Positions 1-12,676 of a stretch of DNA of 64,000 nt are shown here, in pieces. Both the position numbers and the translations under genes were made by a program. This DNA comes from Cryptomeria japonica (taxonomy: Eukaryota > Streptophyta > Pinopsida > Cupressales > Cupressaceae). Position 1 is the first letter of the stretch. Each line of letters starts with the position of its first letter. The notes beneath the pieces are model-generated. The model saw only the letters and a program-made list of their open reading frames with translations. It did not search any database and was not told the DNA's origin. The stretch is from positions 122,140,640 to 122,204,639 of the forward strand of contig NC_081410.1 of the NCBI RefSeq assembly GCF_030272615.1, given 5' to 3'.

Positions 1-513
1 GCATGGAAATGGGATGTGAACTAGCCATTTTATGAGTGGAATTGCTAAATGGGATGAGGGGAAAGATTCACGGAAATATTTTAGGATTTCATAATTTGCA
101 TCATTTGGAGGGAGGGTTGCAATAAGCCTTTGACTTGTTAGTGTGTGATGGGCCTTCAAATAGTTTAGCCTATCGTTTTCATAATTTTTTACAATCTGAT
201 AATGTTGATCTGTGTTTGACATTTCCATGCTTTGTTGTGTCCATGTGCATTGTCTGGAATGTATCATTCTCAATTGTCCATAGTCATCTGCATCAAAGTT
301 TAGATTAAAAATATATCATGTAACCTCAAAACATTACTTTATAGTACAACAATGGGTGCTCATTTACAAACAGGGACATGACAACTTAAGCATGAGGGTG
401 ACGATGAAAGGATAATGAGGATGAAATATTTTGAGTAATTCAAACAATGAGGGTATATAATCAAAAACAAAAAGAAATATATTATAAGAAATTGTGTATT
501 TACATACATATAT

Positions 514-515
<2 letters not shown>

Positions 516-558
<43 letters not shown>
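516..558. repeat. (AC)n microsatellite
   Basis: About 21 uninterrupted AC units followed by an imperfect ACAT tail. It creates spurious Cys-Val or Thr-His frames on the two strands. Confidence 0.97.
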
Positions 559-563
<5 letters not shown>

Positions 564-739
564 ATACATGATTTTATATACACTTGTATTTCCAAATTTC
601 ATACATATTCATTTCCATATCTGTATAGTTCAAAGTAAAATTTGTTTTGGTTTACTATTCGTTTCACCATCTGAAATGGCATGAAGGGTCTCATTCTAAA
701 CTACTTTAAGGGATTCAATTGAATAGTTTTGAAGTGTAT

Positions 740-1155
740 ATAGATGTCATTGTTAAAAATTAAGGGTTATGAATTTTAAATTCCTTGGTTGAGGGTTTCA
801 TTGTCACTGTTTCTTGGATTCAATTGAAGAGCTTGAGAGTTTGAATTACAAGATTGATTTGGTGTTTGATTAATGTTTCAATTTCCTTGGTGAATGGTTG
901 AAGAATGAGTGTTAGAGGGATCGTGAATTTTATATTTTAAGGCACCATACATTATATGTGGATCTGTATATACATACATTTATGTATATACAAATGTGTA
1001 TATAAATGTAGGTGTGTTTTGAATCACAGTTGGATGCATTGTTTGTATGTCAGTGTTAAAAAGTAAGGGTTTTAGTGTTTCAATTTCCTTGGTGGAGGCT
1101 TTCATTTTCACTATTTCTTGGATTCAAAAGAAGAGTTTGTGTTTCAAGGACAAAG
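740..1155. repeat. Degenerate tandem duplication, ~300 bp period
   Basis: The block around 745-830 (ATTCCTTGGTTGAGGGTTTC, then TTTCTTGGATTCAA, then GAAGAG) recurs around 1052-1135 with scattered substitutions and indels. Both copies follow a GTCA-TGTTAAAAA-TAAGGGTT segment. No coding content seen. Confidence 0.6.
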
Positions 1156-2538
1156 TTTAAGACATACATAAATGTAAATACACATATATGTATTGATGCA
1201 TGCTAAAAGGGGCACAAGGCACAATTCAAACATTAATATGTTAGTCACAACCAAAACCAAATACGAATGAGCCTAAAAACCTTAACATGCACATCAAGAG
1301 AGATATAAAGAAAACAACAAGAAGCATACATAAACGAAAAAGGGAAAGAAGACCCCCTAAGATTCTCTTTAAAATGCTCATAGATACTCCTCCCTTGTTC
1401 CTCTCCTCTCCAAGTCCCACATGAGTGTAGCTCTCAGCTTTTTGCATTATTCATGGATGTCTTATGAAGATTCAAGATGGTTGTGAAAATGAAAACAAAT
1501 GCTTATGCAAGTGTGAATGATTTACTATGAGAAAGCTCCTAGTTAGTCTACGTGAATCTGAGTATAATAACAATGCAAATGCTTCTTAATGCTCTCTAAA
1601 ATGACTATAAGTTTGATGCACAAAGACTTCTCCTTTCAAAAATGAAGAATAATAGCTCTATTCATAGGGGAAATAGGGCAATGGATGGTCAAGATTGAGT
1701 AATATTAACAAGGGCCAGGATTGATGGGTTTATTTTCCATGTGATGGCTTTCAACCCAATCCCATGATGACAAGTGTCAACAAGAAATGGCTTGAGAAGA
1801 GAGGGAAGAAGCATTAAATGTTTGAGTGACATGAAGGTTACCTTGGGAGGGTTTGGTTAGACTTGAGTTAGTGAATAAAGCTTTTATCCAATGAATGATG
1901 CCTTTATCCAATGGATAAATTCTTGTGCAAGAGTTAGTGGAGATAACCATGGTCAAAGCAATGAATTCTTGAAGAGACCCATGAGTTAAATGAGGGTTGA
2001 GTTAGAGGAAAAGCCTCTAACCATGTGGGTGAGTTGAGTTTAACCATTAATGGTTATGTAAGAGCCATAAATGGTTTAGAAGAGTTTGGGGGTTAACTTG
2101 TCGAAGGATAAAAAGTCTTCAATGCATTTCAAAGACTTTGGAGGCTTTGAGAAGTGACTTCTCTTTGCTTAGGAATGTGACAATAATTAGGGAGGGGGAT
2201 TAGGCTAATTTGAAATGGATTAGAAGAATCTAGAAGGGGTTTAGGATGCAAGTGGGTGAGAGAAAATAGGATTTTATTTAGAAATAAAATCTATTTATTG
2301 GTGCAACTTGCATTTATAGGAAAATGCAAGTGGGAGGGTTTTAGAGTTTTTAAATAAATATTTATTTATTTTCAATGTGGAGAGGGGTTAATTAAACAAA
2401 TATGCTTTATTTATTTAATTAATTGTTAGAGTATGGTTTAATGAATTAATTTAAATAAATTGAATAATTTATTTAATTAATAGAAGAAGAGGTTTAAGAT
2501 GAATTAATTAAATATCATAACAAATAGCTCTGCGAAAT

Positions 2539-4265
2539 ATGCGAAATTATAACTCTGCGAGTTTTCCAAGTTTTCCGTCGGGGGGGCGCAGACAGGTGTT
2601 TGCCACATGCCCGAGGAGTATCACTGTGTTCAGTCCGCCATGCAAGAAAAACCCTGCAAGAGATAAATCGATATTAAACGCAAGGTGGGATTCGGATTAT
2701 GGAGCGGGCATATTTGGGAAAAATGTAGAAATTAGGGCAGGTAAAGTCGAAGCTAAGTCGCAACCCTCCGACGGAAAATGGCAGGTATATCACTCAAAAA
2801 AAGACATGAGGAAGATGGGCAAACGAAGAGATGTTTCATTAAACTTCGAAAGGCCCAAATGCATAGCCACAAAACAAACTCCGACATCTGGGGCTAATCT
2901 GGTGCCGCTCGGGAAAATTAGAGTTTTTAAGCCAAAACCTAAAATAAGGCAGAGGCGAATATGTAACATCCCGGCAAATTTGTTGGATCCCCAATGGAAT
3001 CTATATAGCCAGTGTGGGGTTTTTGCAAAATGGACAGGATTTGGAGAAGATATAAAAAAGATTATCGATTGGTGGTTTGCCCTATACCTGGGACAGGTAA
3101 GTATTACTCTCCTAGAAAATAATTTTCTCTCAATTCTGTGTGATAATCAAAATATAAGGAATGACATTCTCTATGGTAAGTTAAAATTATATAAAGGATA
3201 TGGTTTCTTTCGCTGTGAATGGATGCCGAATTTTGATCCACACTCTCAGATTTTAAATAAATGCCCAAGATGGATTAATCTGGGCGCATTACCAGTCGAA
3301 TATATAAATTTCAAAATCTTAGAATGCATAGGGGAACATTTTGGGTCTTTTCTGGGCTGTGAAGGATTAGATAGAGAGGTTTTAAATAAGAACATCAAAA
3401 TCTTAGTAGAATCAGCCATTAATTCTCCGGACTTAGAACCCACCATGTTAGTCTCAAACAGGGGGGAGTGGAGCATTCATCCCACCTTCTACAATGGGGA
3501 CATAAATGAAACTGATATATGGTTGAAATCATGTCCAGAACTGGTTAAAAGTGTCGATCGAAAGGAAAACCCTCTTTCAGCACATTATGATAACATCATA
3601 TTGAATTCAACCCCTGTACAAGCTAATTGCCCTCTAGTGGCTAACGCAGTTGAAAATAAACACAATAATACCAGTAATATCAGAGATCTTGATAAAATAA
3701 TAGATGAGGAAAATTCTATAAAAGAAGAAGCCCTTGTGGAGATGTCAAAAAGAATCTCCGATTCGGTGGATTCATTGAGAATACCATCTGAAACAAAGAC
3801 AGTCGAAAACATGGGACAAGAAAATGAGGTAGATCAAGAAGAAATTTCTTCTAGAATGGCTGCAGTATTAGAGTTTTCAATAATAAAGAAATTGAAAATC
3901 TTTCTCCTGAAGAGGAAGCCGAGAAGAGGTATCTAATTCAGGAGCTCATGGCTTCTATGGATGAGGAAGATAATAATGAGAATAGGGTAGGAGATATCAT
4001 ACCTCTCCCTGATAATGAATACACAGTAGCTCAGTCCCAGCTGGGAGAGGATGATGGAGAGGAAGTGAAAGTTTCCCAGCAAACCTTAGGAATAACAAAT
4101 ATCTATGACGGAAAAAAATTTCCTGACTGCGCTAAAGAAGCTAAAAGTAGAGGCAGAAAATCATTGAGCGAATTGAGAATGCAGGATGGAAATGCAAAGG
4201 ACCAAGGCAAATTAACGGCCTTCTTTGATGCTGGGAAGGGGAAGGGCCTTCCCACGGTCCAATGA
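2539..4265 (+). pseudogene. LINE-1 ORF1 (nucleic-acid-binding, DUF4283-like), one frameshift
   Basis: The first ATG after the element start opens a 465-codon frame. Residues ~150-290 resemble the DUF4283/RRM-like core of plant L1 ORF1 (RWINLGALPVEYINFKILE; GEHFGSFLGCEGLD). A one-base shift near 3870 ends it early at 3936. The next register continues without a break through ENLSPEEEAEKRYLIQEL to a TGA at 4263-4265. The original protein was therefore about 575 residues with an acidic C-terminus. I find no CCHC zinc knuckle, unlike LINE-2. The product would coat LINE RNA. Confidence 0.85.
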
Positions 4266-7200
4266 AAATCTCTTCATGGAATGTTAGGGGCATGAATGCC
4301 CCTAACAAACAGCGTCTAATTAGATGCAACATTATAAAATGGAAACATGACATCGTTCTCATACAAGAGACTAAACTGGCCCAGGTAGAAGCTGAGGCTT
4401 TTAAAAGGAAATTAGGTCTTCTTAGCTGTGAATTTGTGGAAGCCAGGGGAGCTTCTGGTGGTTTAGGAATCATTTGGAACCCGCGTAGCACATTATTTTG
4501 TCCAATAGTAGGAAACACAAACTGGCTATTGGGAAAGGTAACTAGAAAACACAACAATCTCACATTTACTCTAATAAACATTTATGGCCCAATCCCAGAT
4601 GCAGGAAAGCGTAGAGTTTGGTCTGAAATCTCGTTTATGATGGGGCTAGACACCTCTTCCCCTGTTATTCTAGGAGGGGACTTCAATGCTATCCTAAATT
4701 TATCAGAAAAAAAGGGTGGTATTCGTAGGGAACCGCAGTCCTTAAAATATTTTAGAGAGTGGGTTGCTCATGACAATCTGGTAGATATAGAAACTAATAA
4801 TGGAGTGTATACCTGGTACAATAGAAGATCAGGCTTTACACAAATCGCAGAGAGATTAGATAGATTCCTATTTAGGGGGAACTTGAGTGATCTAGCTGTT
4901 AATCTCTCAGCTTCGTTACTCCCATCATCAGGATCTGACCATTATCCTATCATCCTCAACATTGAGGGTGAGGCAACACCAAGGTGTTGCCCTTTTAAGT
5001 TTGAAAAAATGTGGATGCAAAATCCGGATTTCTATGATCTCGTCTCCAGGTGGTGGTCAGAGGTAAATTTTCAGGGATCAAAGATGTTTTGCCTAGTAAA
5101 TAAACTAAAACATATCAAGAGCAAGCTATTGAAATGGAATAGTGAAGTATTCGGTAACATTTTTGAAACCAAAATTTCATTAGAAAAAGAAATCGCAGAC
5201 CTAAATGAAAAAGTGTTTAGACTAGGAATGGATCATGATAGCTTCCTCAAAGAAAAGGAGCTTCTCGAGATTTATGAGGATACGTTAACAAAGGAAGAAA
5301 TATTTTGGAAACAGAAGTCAAGAGAGAATTGGCTACAAAATGGGGACAGGAATACTAAGTTCTTTCACAACAGTACAAAAAACAGGAGGAACACTAATAG
5401 TATTCACAAGATCATGAGTAATAATGGTATTCTATTGGAAGATCAAAAGGACATTGCTACAGAAGCAGTGAACCATTTTAAAACCCTGTTCAGTTCGGAA
5501 TCTTCCCTTTTAGACGCCAATTTAACTTTGCTTAGGAATATTCCTAAGATCATATCTGAAAACCAAAACAAAGCGCTCAGCAACAAATTTACGGAATCAG
5601 AAGTTAAATTAGCATTGGGGCAACTTAACCCTGATAAAGCCCCCAGTCCCGATGGCTTTCCTGCTTGCTTTTTTCAAAAATGCTGGCACATTATTGGTAA
5701 GGAGGTAGTGGAAGCATTGGAAGCAGTAAGAAATTCGGGAAGTATTTTAATGGAGATCAACAATACTTTCATCACCTTGATTCCAAAGAAGGAGGAATCA
5801 AGAAATTTTGAAGACTTCCGACCTATTTCCTTATGCAACACAATTTACAAACTATTTACTAAAATTTTAGCTAATAGATTAAAAGGCATCCTCCCTTGCA
5901 TTATTTCAGAAGAACAGACCGGATTTGTACCAGGGAGATCTATCTTTGATGGCATTATTATTGCTCAAGAAGTCATGCACTCGTTACAACAGAATCGATC
6001 AGCTGCTATGATGATCAAATTAGACATTAAGAAGGCATATGATAAAGTTGATTGGAGATTTCTGTGTAAATGTTTAGAATCCTTTGGTTTTTCTAAACAA
6101 TGGATTAACTTAATATTCGAATGCATCTCATCTCCCAGGGTATCAATACTTATAAATGGTTCCCCAGCAGGCTTCTTCCAAATATCTAGAGGAATTAGAC
6201 AAGGAGATCCTTTATCCCCTTTCTTATTTATCATAATGGCAGAGGGCCTTGGGAGAATCATTTCTAGTGCTCGAATGAATCAGATTATTAAAGGCATTAA
6301 AATTACTGGAGGGATGGAGGCCATCACCCATCAACAGTTTGTTGATGACACAATGCTGATGGGAAGTGCGAATAGGACTGAAGCCATGGCTTTCAAAAGG
6401 ATACTTGACATCTATGCATTAGCTTCTGGTCAGGAAGTAAACAAGAGTAAATCTGAAATCTTCTTCTTCAACACATCGCAAAGCATAGAGACAGATATTT
6501 GTAATATCTTAGGGTTTGATAAAGGGAAACTTCCTTGTAAATATCTAGGGATTCCTATGGATAAGGGTAACAATATTAATTCATTATGGAAAGGCATCTT
6601 AGAAAAGATGGATTTCAGGTTGAATTCTTGGAAGAACAAATGCCTCTCTTCGGCTGGGAGGATTACATTATTAAAAGCTGTAATGGCGGCTATACCGATA
6701 TATCAAATGTCCTGCCAGCAATTACCTAAAGGAGCTAGACTAGAAATGGTAAAAAAGATGAGGAAGTTCTTTTGGAATATGACCTCAGACAAAAAGAAAT
6801 TTGCTTTAATTTCTTGGGATAAAATTAGCCAACCTATCAGTATAGGGGGAGTTGGCATCAAAGATTTGGGGGTACAAAACATGGCTCTGGGGGCGAAGTT
6901 AGTCTGGAAAATGTATTCGGAACCTGATCTTAAATGGGTAAGAATCCTCAAAGCAAAATATCTTACTAACTCCAATCCTGATAGTATACTGAGGACGGAA
7001 ATACTACCCAAGGGATCCAAAGTCTAGAATTTTATGCTAGAATGTAGGGAGGTGATCAGTAATTATCTAACATGGGATATTGCGGAAGGTTCTGAGGCAC
7101 TGTTTTGGGAAGACTCTTGGGGGGGCTATACAGCCTTAGACAAAATAGGTATAAGCGAAGATGTTATAGAACATTGCAAATCAATCAGGGGTAGATTTGT

Positions 7201-8476
7201 CAAGGATTATATTAAGCTAATCTCCAATGATCCCACTTTGGGTTGGGAGTGGAAACCCCTTGACGAGCTGAACTTGACAAATGCAGACAAGGATATCCTC
7301 TGGAATAATTTGAGGCATAGGCATTTACCATTACATAGTGGGAAAGACAGGATAATATGGGCGGGTAGTTCATCGGGCATTTATAAAGCCAAAGAAGGAT
7401 ATTCACTTTTAAAACTTAGACGAGCTGTAACCAATCCTAATATTCTGATTAGCCTATGCTGGAATAACATTGGTCTCCCCAAAGCAGGAATCTTCTCATG
7501 GGCAGCTTCCCAAAAAAGGATTCTTACCACAGATTGGTTCTCAAAATTAGGATTCGCAGGTCCATCGAGATGCCCTCTATGTGAATCAGAGGAAGAAAAT
7601 GCGGATCATCTGCTTCTCAAATGTAGTTTCAGCCAAAGATGTTGGGATTGGCTTTGCTCAAGCCTAGGTTGGCAGACACCGAGACCTAGGGACATTTCAG
7701 AATGGCTGCTTAGTTGGCAACCTCCTCACACAAAGGATATATATCATTTAGTGTGGACAATAGCACCGGCAATCCTCATATGGGAAATATGGAAGGAGAG
7801 AAACAGGCGAATCTTTAAAGAATCAAAATTGAGGGTAGAATCTCTTCTAAATAAGATCGAGGTAACAATTGTGGAAAAAGTTAATAATAGACTAAGACAT
7901 ACACAGGAAAAGTCTATTAATTTAACCAGATGGGATGAGATACTTCGTTCTAAATGGATGGGTTTGATAATTCCCCCGTTTATTGGGATTGGAGGTAGAC
8001 AGGCTGAGATAGATAGGAAGCTAACAAAATGGGAACCCCCCCGAAAGGGCTGGGCTAAGCTAAACTTTGATGGTGCTTCCCGTGGGAACCCTGGTGTAGC
8101 AGGTATAGGGTGTGCTATTCACCAAGATAACGGAGCATTAATAGCTAGTATTAATAAACCCATTGGTGAGGCTACAAACAACATGGTTGAGTTTACAGCG
8201 TTGAGGGAGGGATTGATCATAGCTAAGTCACTCAAGATTAAAAATCTGGAAATTGAAGGTGATTCGACCTTAACTATAAATGCAGTCAGGACTAGAGAAG
8301 TGTCAAACTGGAAACTGAAAGCAGAATTAAAAAGTATCCTGGATTTGATCAAATACTTTGAGGAAACTTCAGTTAAACATATTTATAGGGAAGGTAATAC
8401 TATAGCAGACAAGTTAGCCAATTTAGGGGCAGATGGCAATTCGTATGTCTATAGGAAGGGAATTCCTTCGGATTAA
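4262..8476 (+). pseudogene. LINE-1 ORF2: endonuclease, RT, RNase H; single TAG
   Basis: 1404 codons in one register with a single internal stop (TAG 7025-7027; GSKV-stop-NFML, where a Trp codon is expected). N-terminal APE-type endonuclease (SSWNVRGMN; LIQETKL; GGDFNAIL; SGSDHYPI) spans residues ~1-235. RT spans ~480-780 with FRPISLCNTIYKLFTKIL, KLDIKKAYDKVDW, RQGDPLSPFLF and catalytic FVDD near residue 693. A zf-RVT Cys/His region (CPLCESEEENADHLLLKC) follows at ~1100. A C-terminal RNase H (LNFDGASRGNPG; EGDSTL) starts at ~1265. The start codon overlaps the ORF1 stop (ATGA). It nicks target DNA and primes reverse transcription. Confidence 0.95.
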
Positions 8477-8596
8477 ATTAGGGGGATGGCCGTGTCACTC
8501 CTCCATCTTATTCCTCTCCAAGCCCCTCATTTATAAGTTCTAGGAGGTGCTGTCACCGTTTCCTTATATCAGCATAATAGGTATATTAAGCTTCAG

Positions 8597-8631
<35 letters not shown>

Positions 8632-8728
8632 CTCACATATATATATATATATATATAATCACATATGTATTTATCTTCGAGTATTTAAGGTTTGATTCAT
8701 GATATATAATGTATTCATATATATATAA

Positions 8729-8786
<58 letters not shown>

Positions 8787-8886
8787 ATATATATTCATAT
8801 ATATATATACTCATATATATCTATATATGTGTGTGTGTGGGGGTGTAAATAGACACATACACAATTACACACACACACACACACAC

Positions 8887-8936
<50 letters not shown>

Positions 8937-10361
8937 ACAATATATATATGTATATATATATAGATATATTTATATCTATCCGTATTTGAACATTCATATA
9001 TCTGTTTGTATATTTCTCTCCTCACCTGTCCCTAGACACCCAATTCTGTGTGTGGGTGAATTAGGGATGTTTCAGGCGAGAAGAGAGGAGATTGGAAGTA
9101 GCCTGGTATCCCTGCTCTGGCTCATGCAGGTCTCCCCTCCAAAGCGAGTAGACTGGGTCAAGACAGCGAGGGAATTGACATCTATGAGGAATCTATTATG
9201 CCTTCCAATGACAATTGGGGACTGACAGGTTATGTGTCTCCGTGCTAAGATTACTGGTTTTTTGAAATTTGGCACTTAAGACCCTTATTCTATGTATCGG
9301 ATAGTGTTGGTTATCATTATAGCATAGGATATAAGCCTTTTGTTTAAACACGAGACAGATATCTTTGGTTACAGCTACGTTGGTTATATGGTATAAGAGG
9401 TTTTTATAGTATGCCATAGTGTTTGACATCTTCGAGGGTTTTTGAGGTGCCCTTTATTTACAGTATGAGGTTCATTCGGGCTCTTACAAACATCTGAGGT
9501 ATGGGTTGCATGTTTTTTAGATGTATTGTGGAGGGTAGAAGAGGATATGTTCAGATAGGTATACAGATATATAGAAGGAACTATATATGTTCTGCATCTG
9601 GATAGGCTCTTTGCTCTTGTGTTATTTCATTCCTTTTTCCATACATATATATATCTGTGTGCATCTGTATATATTCATGACAATACTGTCCGACTCAATG
9701 CTAGACTAACTCGCATATAGGCATATCAATATACATACATATGCATATGAATATATTTATGTTTTTGGTGAATTAGATGTCTGCAGAGTTAGAAGTAATT
9801 AAGGAACTGACAGAAATTGATCCTTTTCATTAGTGTAGGCAGAATTGTAGCCTGGATAATCTCTTAAATTGAGACCCAAAAGGTTAAGATGGTTTCAAGC
9901 TAAGGGATATCCAGGCTATAATCCTCCTACATAAGATAGAAAAGATGTTAATAATCATTGAATGATTGTTGCAAGTTATTATGTTTACTATGCTTCTAAT
10001 AGTCTGGCAGGGTAAGATGCAATAAGGTTTTGCAGATTCGGGATACAGGACAAAAGATAAAGCTCGAAGTATAAGAGATTTCGCCAAAACTGAGAGGATG
10101 GATCCAACCGGGAAAAGATTTGCAAGAATCTATGTATAGAAAGAAACTAAAATATCTATAAAAGACAGCCTCCATCCTCAGATGAGGAATTGTAAAAATT
10201 ACAGTTGTTTATGATATCTGATCCCATAAGGGATCTGGGCTAGACCGGAGGTTTTCTTTTCTCCATTCTTTCCTACCGGTGCCCACACTGAATGGAGATG
10301 TAATATTTATTATAAAAGAAATAAATTTTGGCTTCGGCCTTTTATCGATCAAAAAAAATAA
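8477..10361 (+). other. LINE-1 3' UTR with TA-rich microsatellites
   Basis: No ORF of note. 8596-8980 is dominated by (TA)n, TATATACATA and (CA)n tracts. The remainder (9000-10320) is unique-looking sequence. It ends GCTTCGGCCTTTTATCGATC followed by an A tail. At almost 1.9 kb it is long for an L1 3' UTR, partly from microsatellite expansion. Confidence 0.8.
8596..8980. repeat. Compound (TA)n/(CA)n microsatellite
   Basis: Several long AT/TA runs separated by CA, GT and TATACATA tracts, lying wholly inside the LINE-1 3' UTR. Frames called here on either strand (Ile/Tyr repeats) are artefacts. Confidence 0.95.
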
Positions 10362-10463
10362 AATTAATTAAATATCAATTTAATTAACTGTTGATTGCTG
10401 GTTAAATAATCAAATAATTACTAAATATTCATTTAATTAAGTGGACAAATCTATGTGTCTACA

Positions 10464-10480
10464 TTTGCCCCTCTTTGAGA
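10464..10480 (-). promoter_or_regulatory. Polypurine tract of the Tat element
   Basis: The minus strand reads TCTCAAAGAGGGGCAAA immediately before the LTR start TGTAGACACA. This is the primer for plus-strand DNA synthesis. Position and purine content are diagnostic of the 3' end of the internal region. Confidence 0.88.
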
Positions 10481-12676
10481 TGGTGCAAATTATCGCGTCG
10501 TTTCAAATAAAGAAAGATAGGTATGAGAAATATGCCCCAGAAATGTTAATTTAGTGGGTGGTATGCCCCCTCAAGAGATGGGCCGATTTTTTTTGAAAAA
10601 TTGGGCGATCTCTCGAAAAAGAGAAAGAATTTAGGGGGAGGTAAAATAGAAGAAACTAGAAATAATGGTGAAAGAATGGGAGAAGACGAAGTGAATACGG
10701 AGAAATGGCAAGCCTCTGAAGTACTCTTAGGTCATGCAAGAGATACGGTGCAAATGTAGGGTTTGTGCTTTTGATTGATGTTGTACAATTGATCAAAATT
10801 GGTTGGATAATCTGGTGCAATCAGTTGAATTGCCCCGGCTGAGTCAAAGCGTGACAATTGATGTCAGTTGTTCGCTTCAAAAGGATAAAGTTTGAGTAAG
10901 TGAGTCAAAATGACTTGATGAGACTTAGATAAATTGATGTAATTGCCCGATGAAGTCAAGGTATCTAAAGAAAAATACTCATTGAGACTTAGACAATTGA
11001 TGTAATTGTCTATTTTGATTGTGTTTTATTGATTGATCAATTGATATTGTTTTCATTTTAGTTTGTGTGTGGCGTTTGCTGGACTTAGCGTACCTATTGA
11101 GACTAGGCAATTGATGTAAATGCCTGTTGTAGTCTAGGATTGCCATAATTGATTATGTGTTGAGACCTGAAGATACTTGATAAAAAAGTATCTATTTATA
11201 GTCTAGGTGTGCGTGAGTCAATGAACCTGTGTAGACAGAGTAACTTGCTTTGCTTATAGGATGACCTAGGTAACATAGGTTATGCAGCCCCTTCTGTTAG
11301 AGATGGACGGTGATGAACATGGCTTGATTGGTTTAATGGAACACGATGTAGGTTATGTGATGTTGATGACCGAGATGGGGAGGGTGAGGGGGGGTGGTTG
11401 AATGTTAGATAGAAGGTATGTAGGACTTTAGGACTCATTCCTATGGAAGAAGATCGAAAAAGAGAGTATCCATTGTCATGACTATGTATGAATTATATGC
11501 ATCGATATGGATTTATGGATGGATGGAATTCAATAGAATGCAATATAAATAGATAAGATAAAATGGCGATCCATGGCACAATGCTTAATTTTCATCATCG
11601 AGCATGGTAGTATCGATCTTGGCCGAGGTAGCAGAAACCAAGGTTGAACGTTTCACTTGTAAACAAACATCGCAAACAAGGAAAGTTCCCCTCCATTCTA
11701 GTTCATGTACAAATGGTCGAGGTATACTCTGTAGTCAGTAAGCCATAGTGATCCATGACTGTATTTTTGCATAGGATCGCGTAGCTTAGTGAACTTCCCA
11801 TGTAGACACCATTAGTATATGCCCCAGAACTTCATTGGAACAATCCGTAGACAACAAACAAAGAAAAAGATATCAGGAACCATCTCGACTAATCTAATCA
11901 CTTGTGGATATCCTGGAGTAGCGTAGGAACCTAATATAAATAAACAAATAATAAATCAACCAAGTACTTATCAGCCAAACAAAATTTTCTTGTCAAAGAA
12001 AATGTTACCATGTCTTGTTTGTGAGGAATGATATATCTTTGTGAAGACGGTTGTGTGCAAATGTTTTGATTGGTTGGTCGATTTGATAGGTGGTCATTGT
12101 TTGAGTAGCTCAAAATGTTTTTTTTGTGTCTTTTGCGATGTGTATGTACAAGGAATAATATACATTGTAATGTTTTTGATGGATTTTAATGTTTTTGTCA
12201 TGGTTTTGGGTTTTTTGAATGTTGTGAATGTTTTTGGTATTTATTTCAAGACATTTTGAATGAGAAACGAATTGAATCACAAGCAATGGAGAATCCACTT
12301 CCATTAGTAGGTTTAAGAACATTTGCCCTCAGTTAGATGTCGCTATGAAAGTGTGACGTGGGACACATGAAGTAATAACCCTAATTGCAGATCAATAACA
12401 AATCATGGTATAAATGACGGATGTAATGGATGTGATCGCAACAAGTCTGAAAGACAATGGAGCCATAGCCTTTACAAATGGTGCCTATTTACCAGGTTTT
12501 CACCACCGTACTTATCCAAGGTGCCACTGGAGTGGTTTTCACCGTTTGGATGAATGATTTTTCTTTACTATTTTCTTTATTTTTTGTATTTTTGTATTTT
12601 TGTATTTTGTTCAAGACTATTTTCTGAATGTTTTTGGTATTTTTTGATATTGGATGAGCCTAATGCTCTGCACATC
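10481..12676 (-). other. Non-coding 3' region of the Tat element
   Basis: About 2.2 kb between the end of integrase and the polypurine tract. No coding domain. Around 10860-11180 a unit resembling TTGAGACTTAGACAATTGAT is repeated about every 90-110 bp in diverged form. Tat elements often have long non-coding 3' regions. Confidence 0.65.

Larger units (their letters stand above)
1..1188. other. Intergenic flank, no gene
   Basis: AT-rich sequence left of the big nested retroelement. Open frames here come from the CA/TG simple repeat and are not genes. Apart from the microsatellite and the degenerate duplication listed separately, I see nothing recognisable. Confidence 0.6.
2518..10361 (+). mobile_element. 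LINE-1: full-length plant L1 LINE inside the left LTR
   Basis: Bounded by the 16 bp duplication AATTAATTAAATATCA (2502-2517 and 10362-10377), with a short A-rich tail after TTTATCGATC. It contains ORF1, an overlapping ORF2 with endonuclease, RT, zinc-binding region and RNase H, and a 1.9 kb 3' UTR. Only one nonsense codon and one frameshift were found, so it is a fairly young copy. Confidence 0.95.
1194..10463 (-). repeat. Left (3') LTR of the Tat element, split by LINE-1
   Basis: LTR sequence is 1194-2517 plus 10378-10463, about 1.41 kb after removing LINE-1 and one copy of its duplication. It aligns with 22579-23869 plus 30185-30325. Differences are mostly transitions. Its TATA-like site is decayed (CTATTCATA on the plus strand at 1658-1666) compared with the other LTR. 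Confidence 0.93.

Noticed and set aside
360-638. Three overlapping ORFs across the CA repeat
   Set aside because: They are products of the (AC)n microsatellite; no conserved sequence.
8773-9225. 150-codon frame in the LINE-1 3' UTR
   Set aside because: The first 80 codons are microsatellite translation (Tyr/Ile), the rest shows no domain. It is not a third ORF comparable to that of LINE-3.
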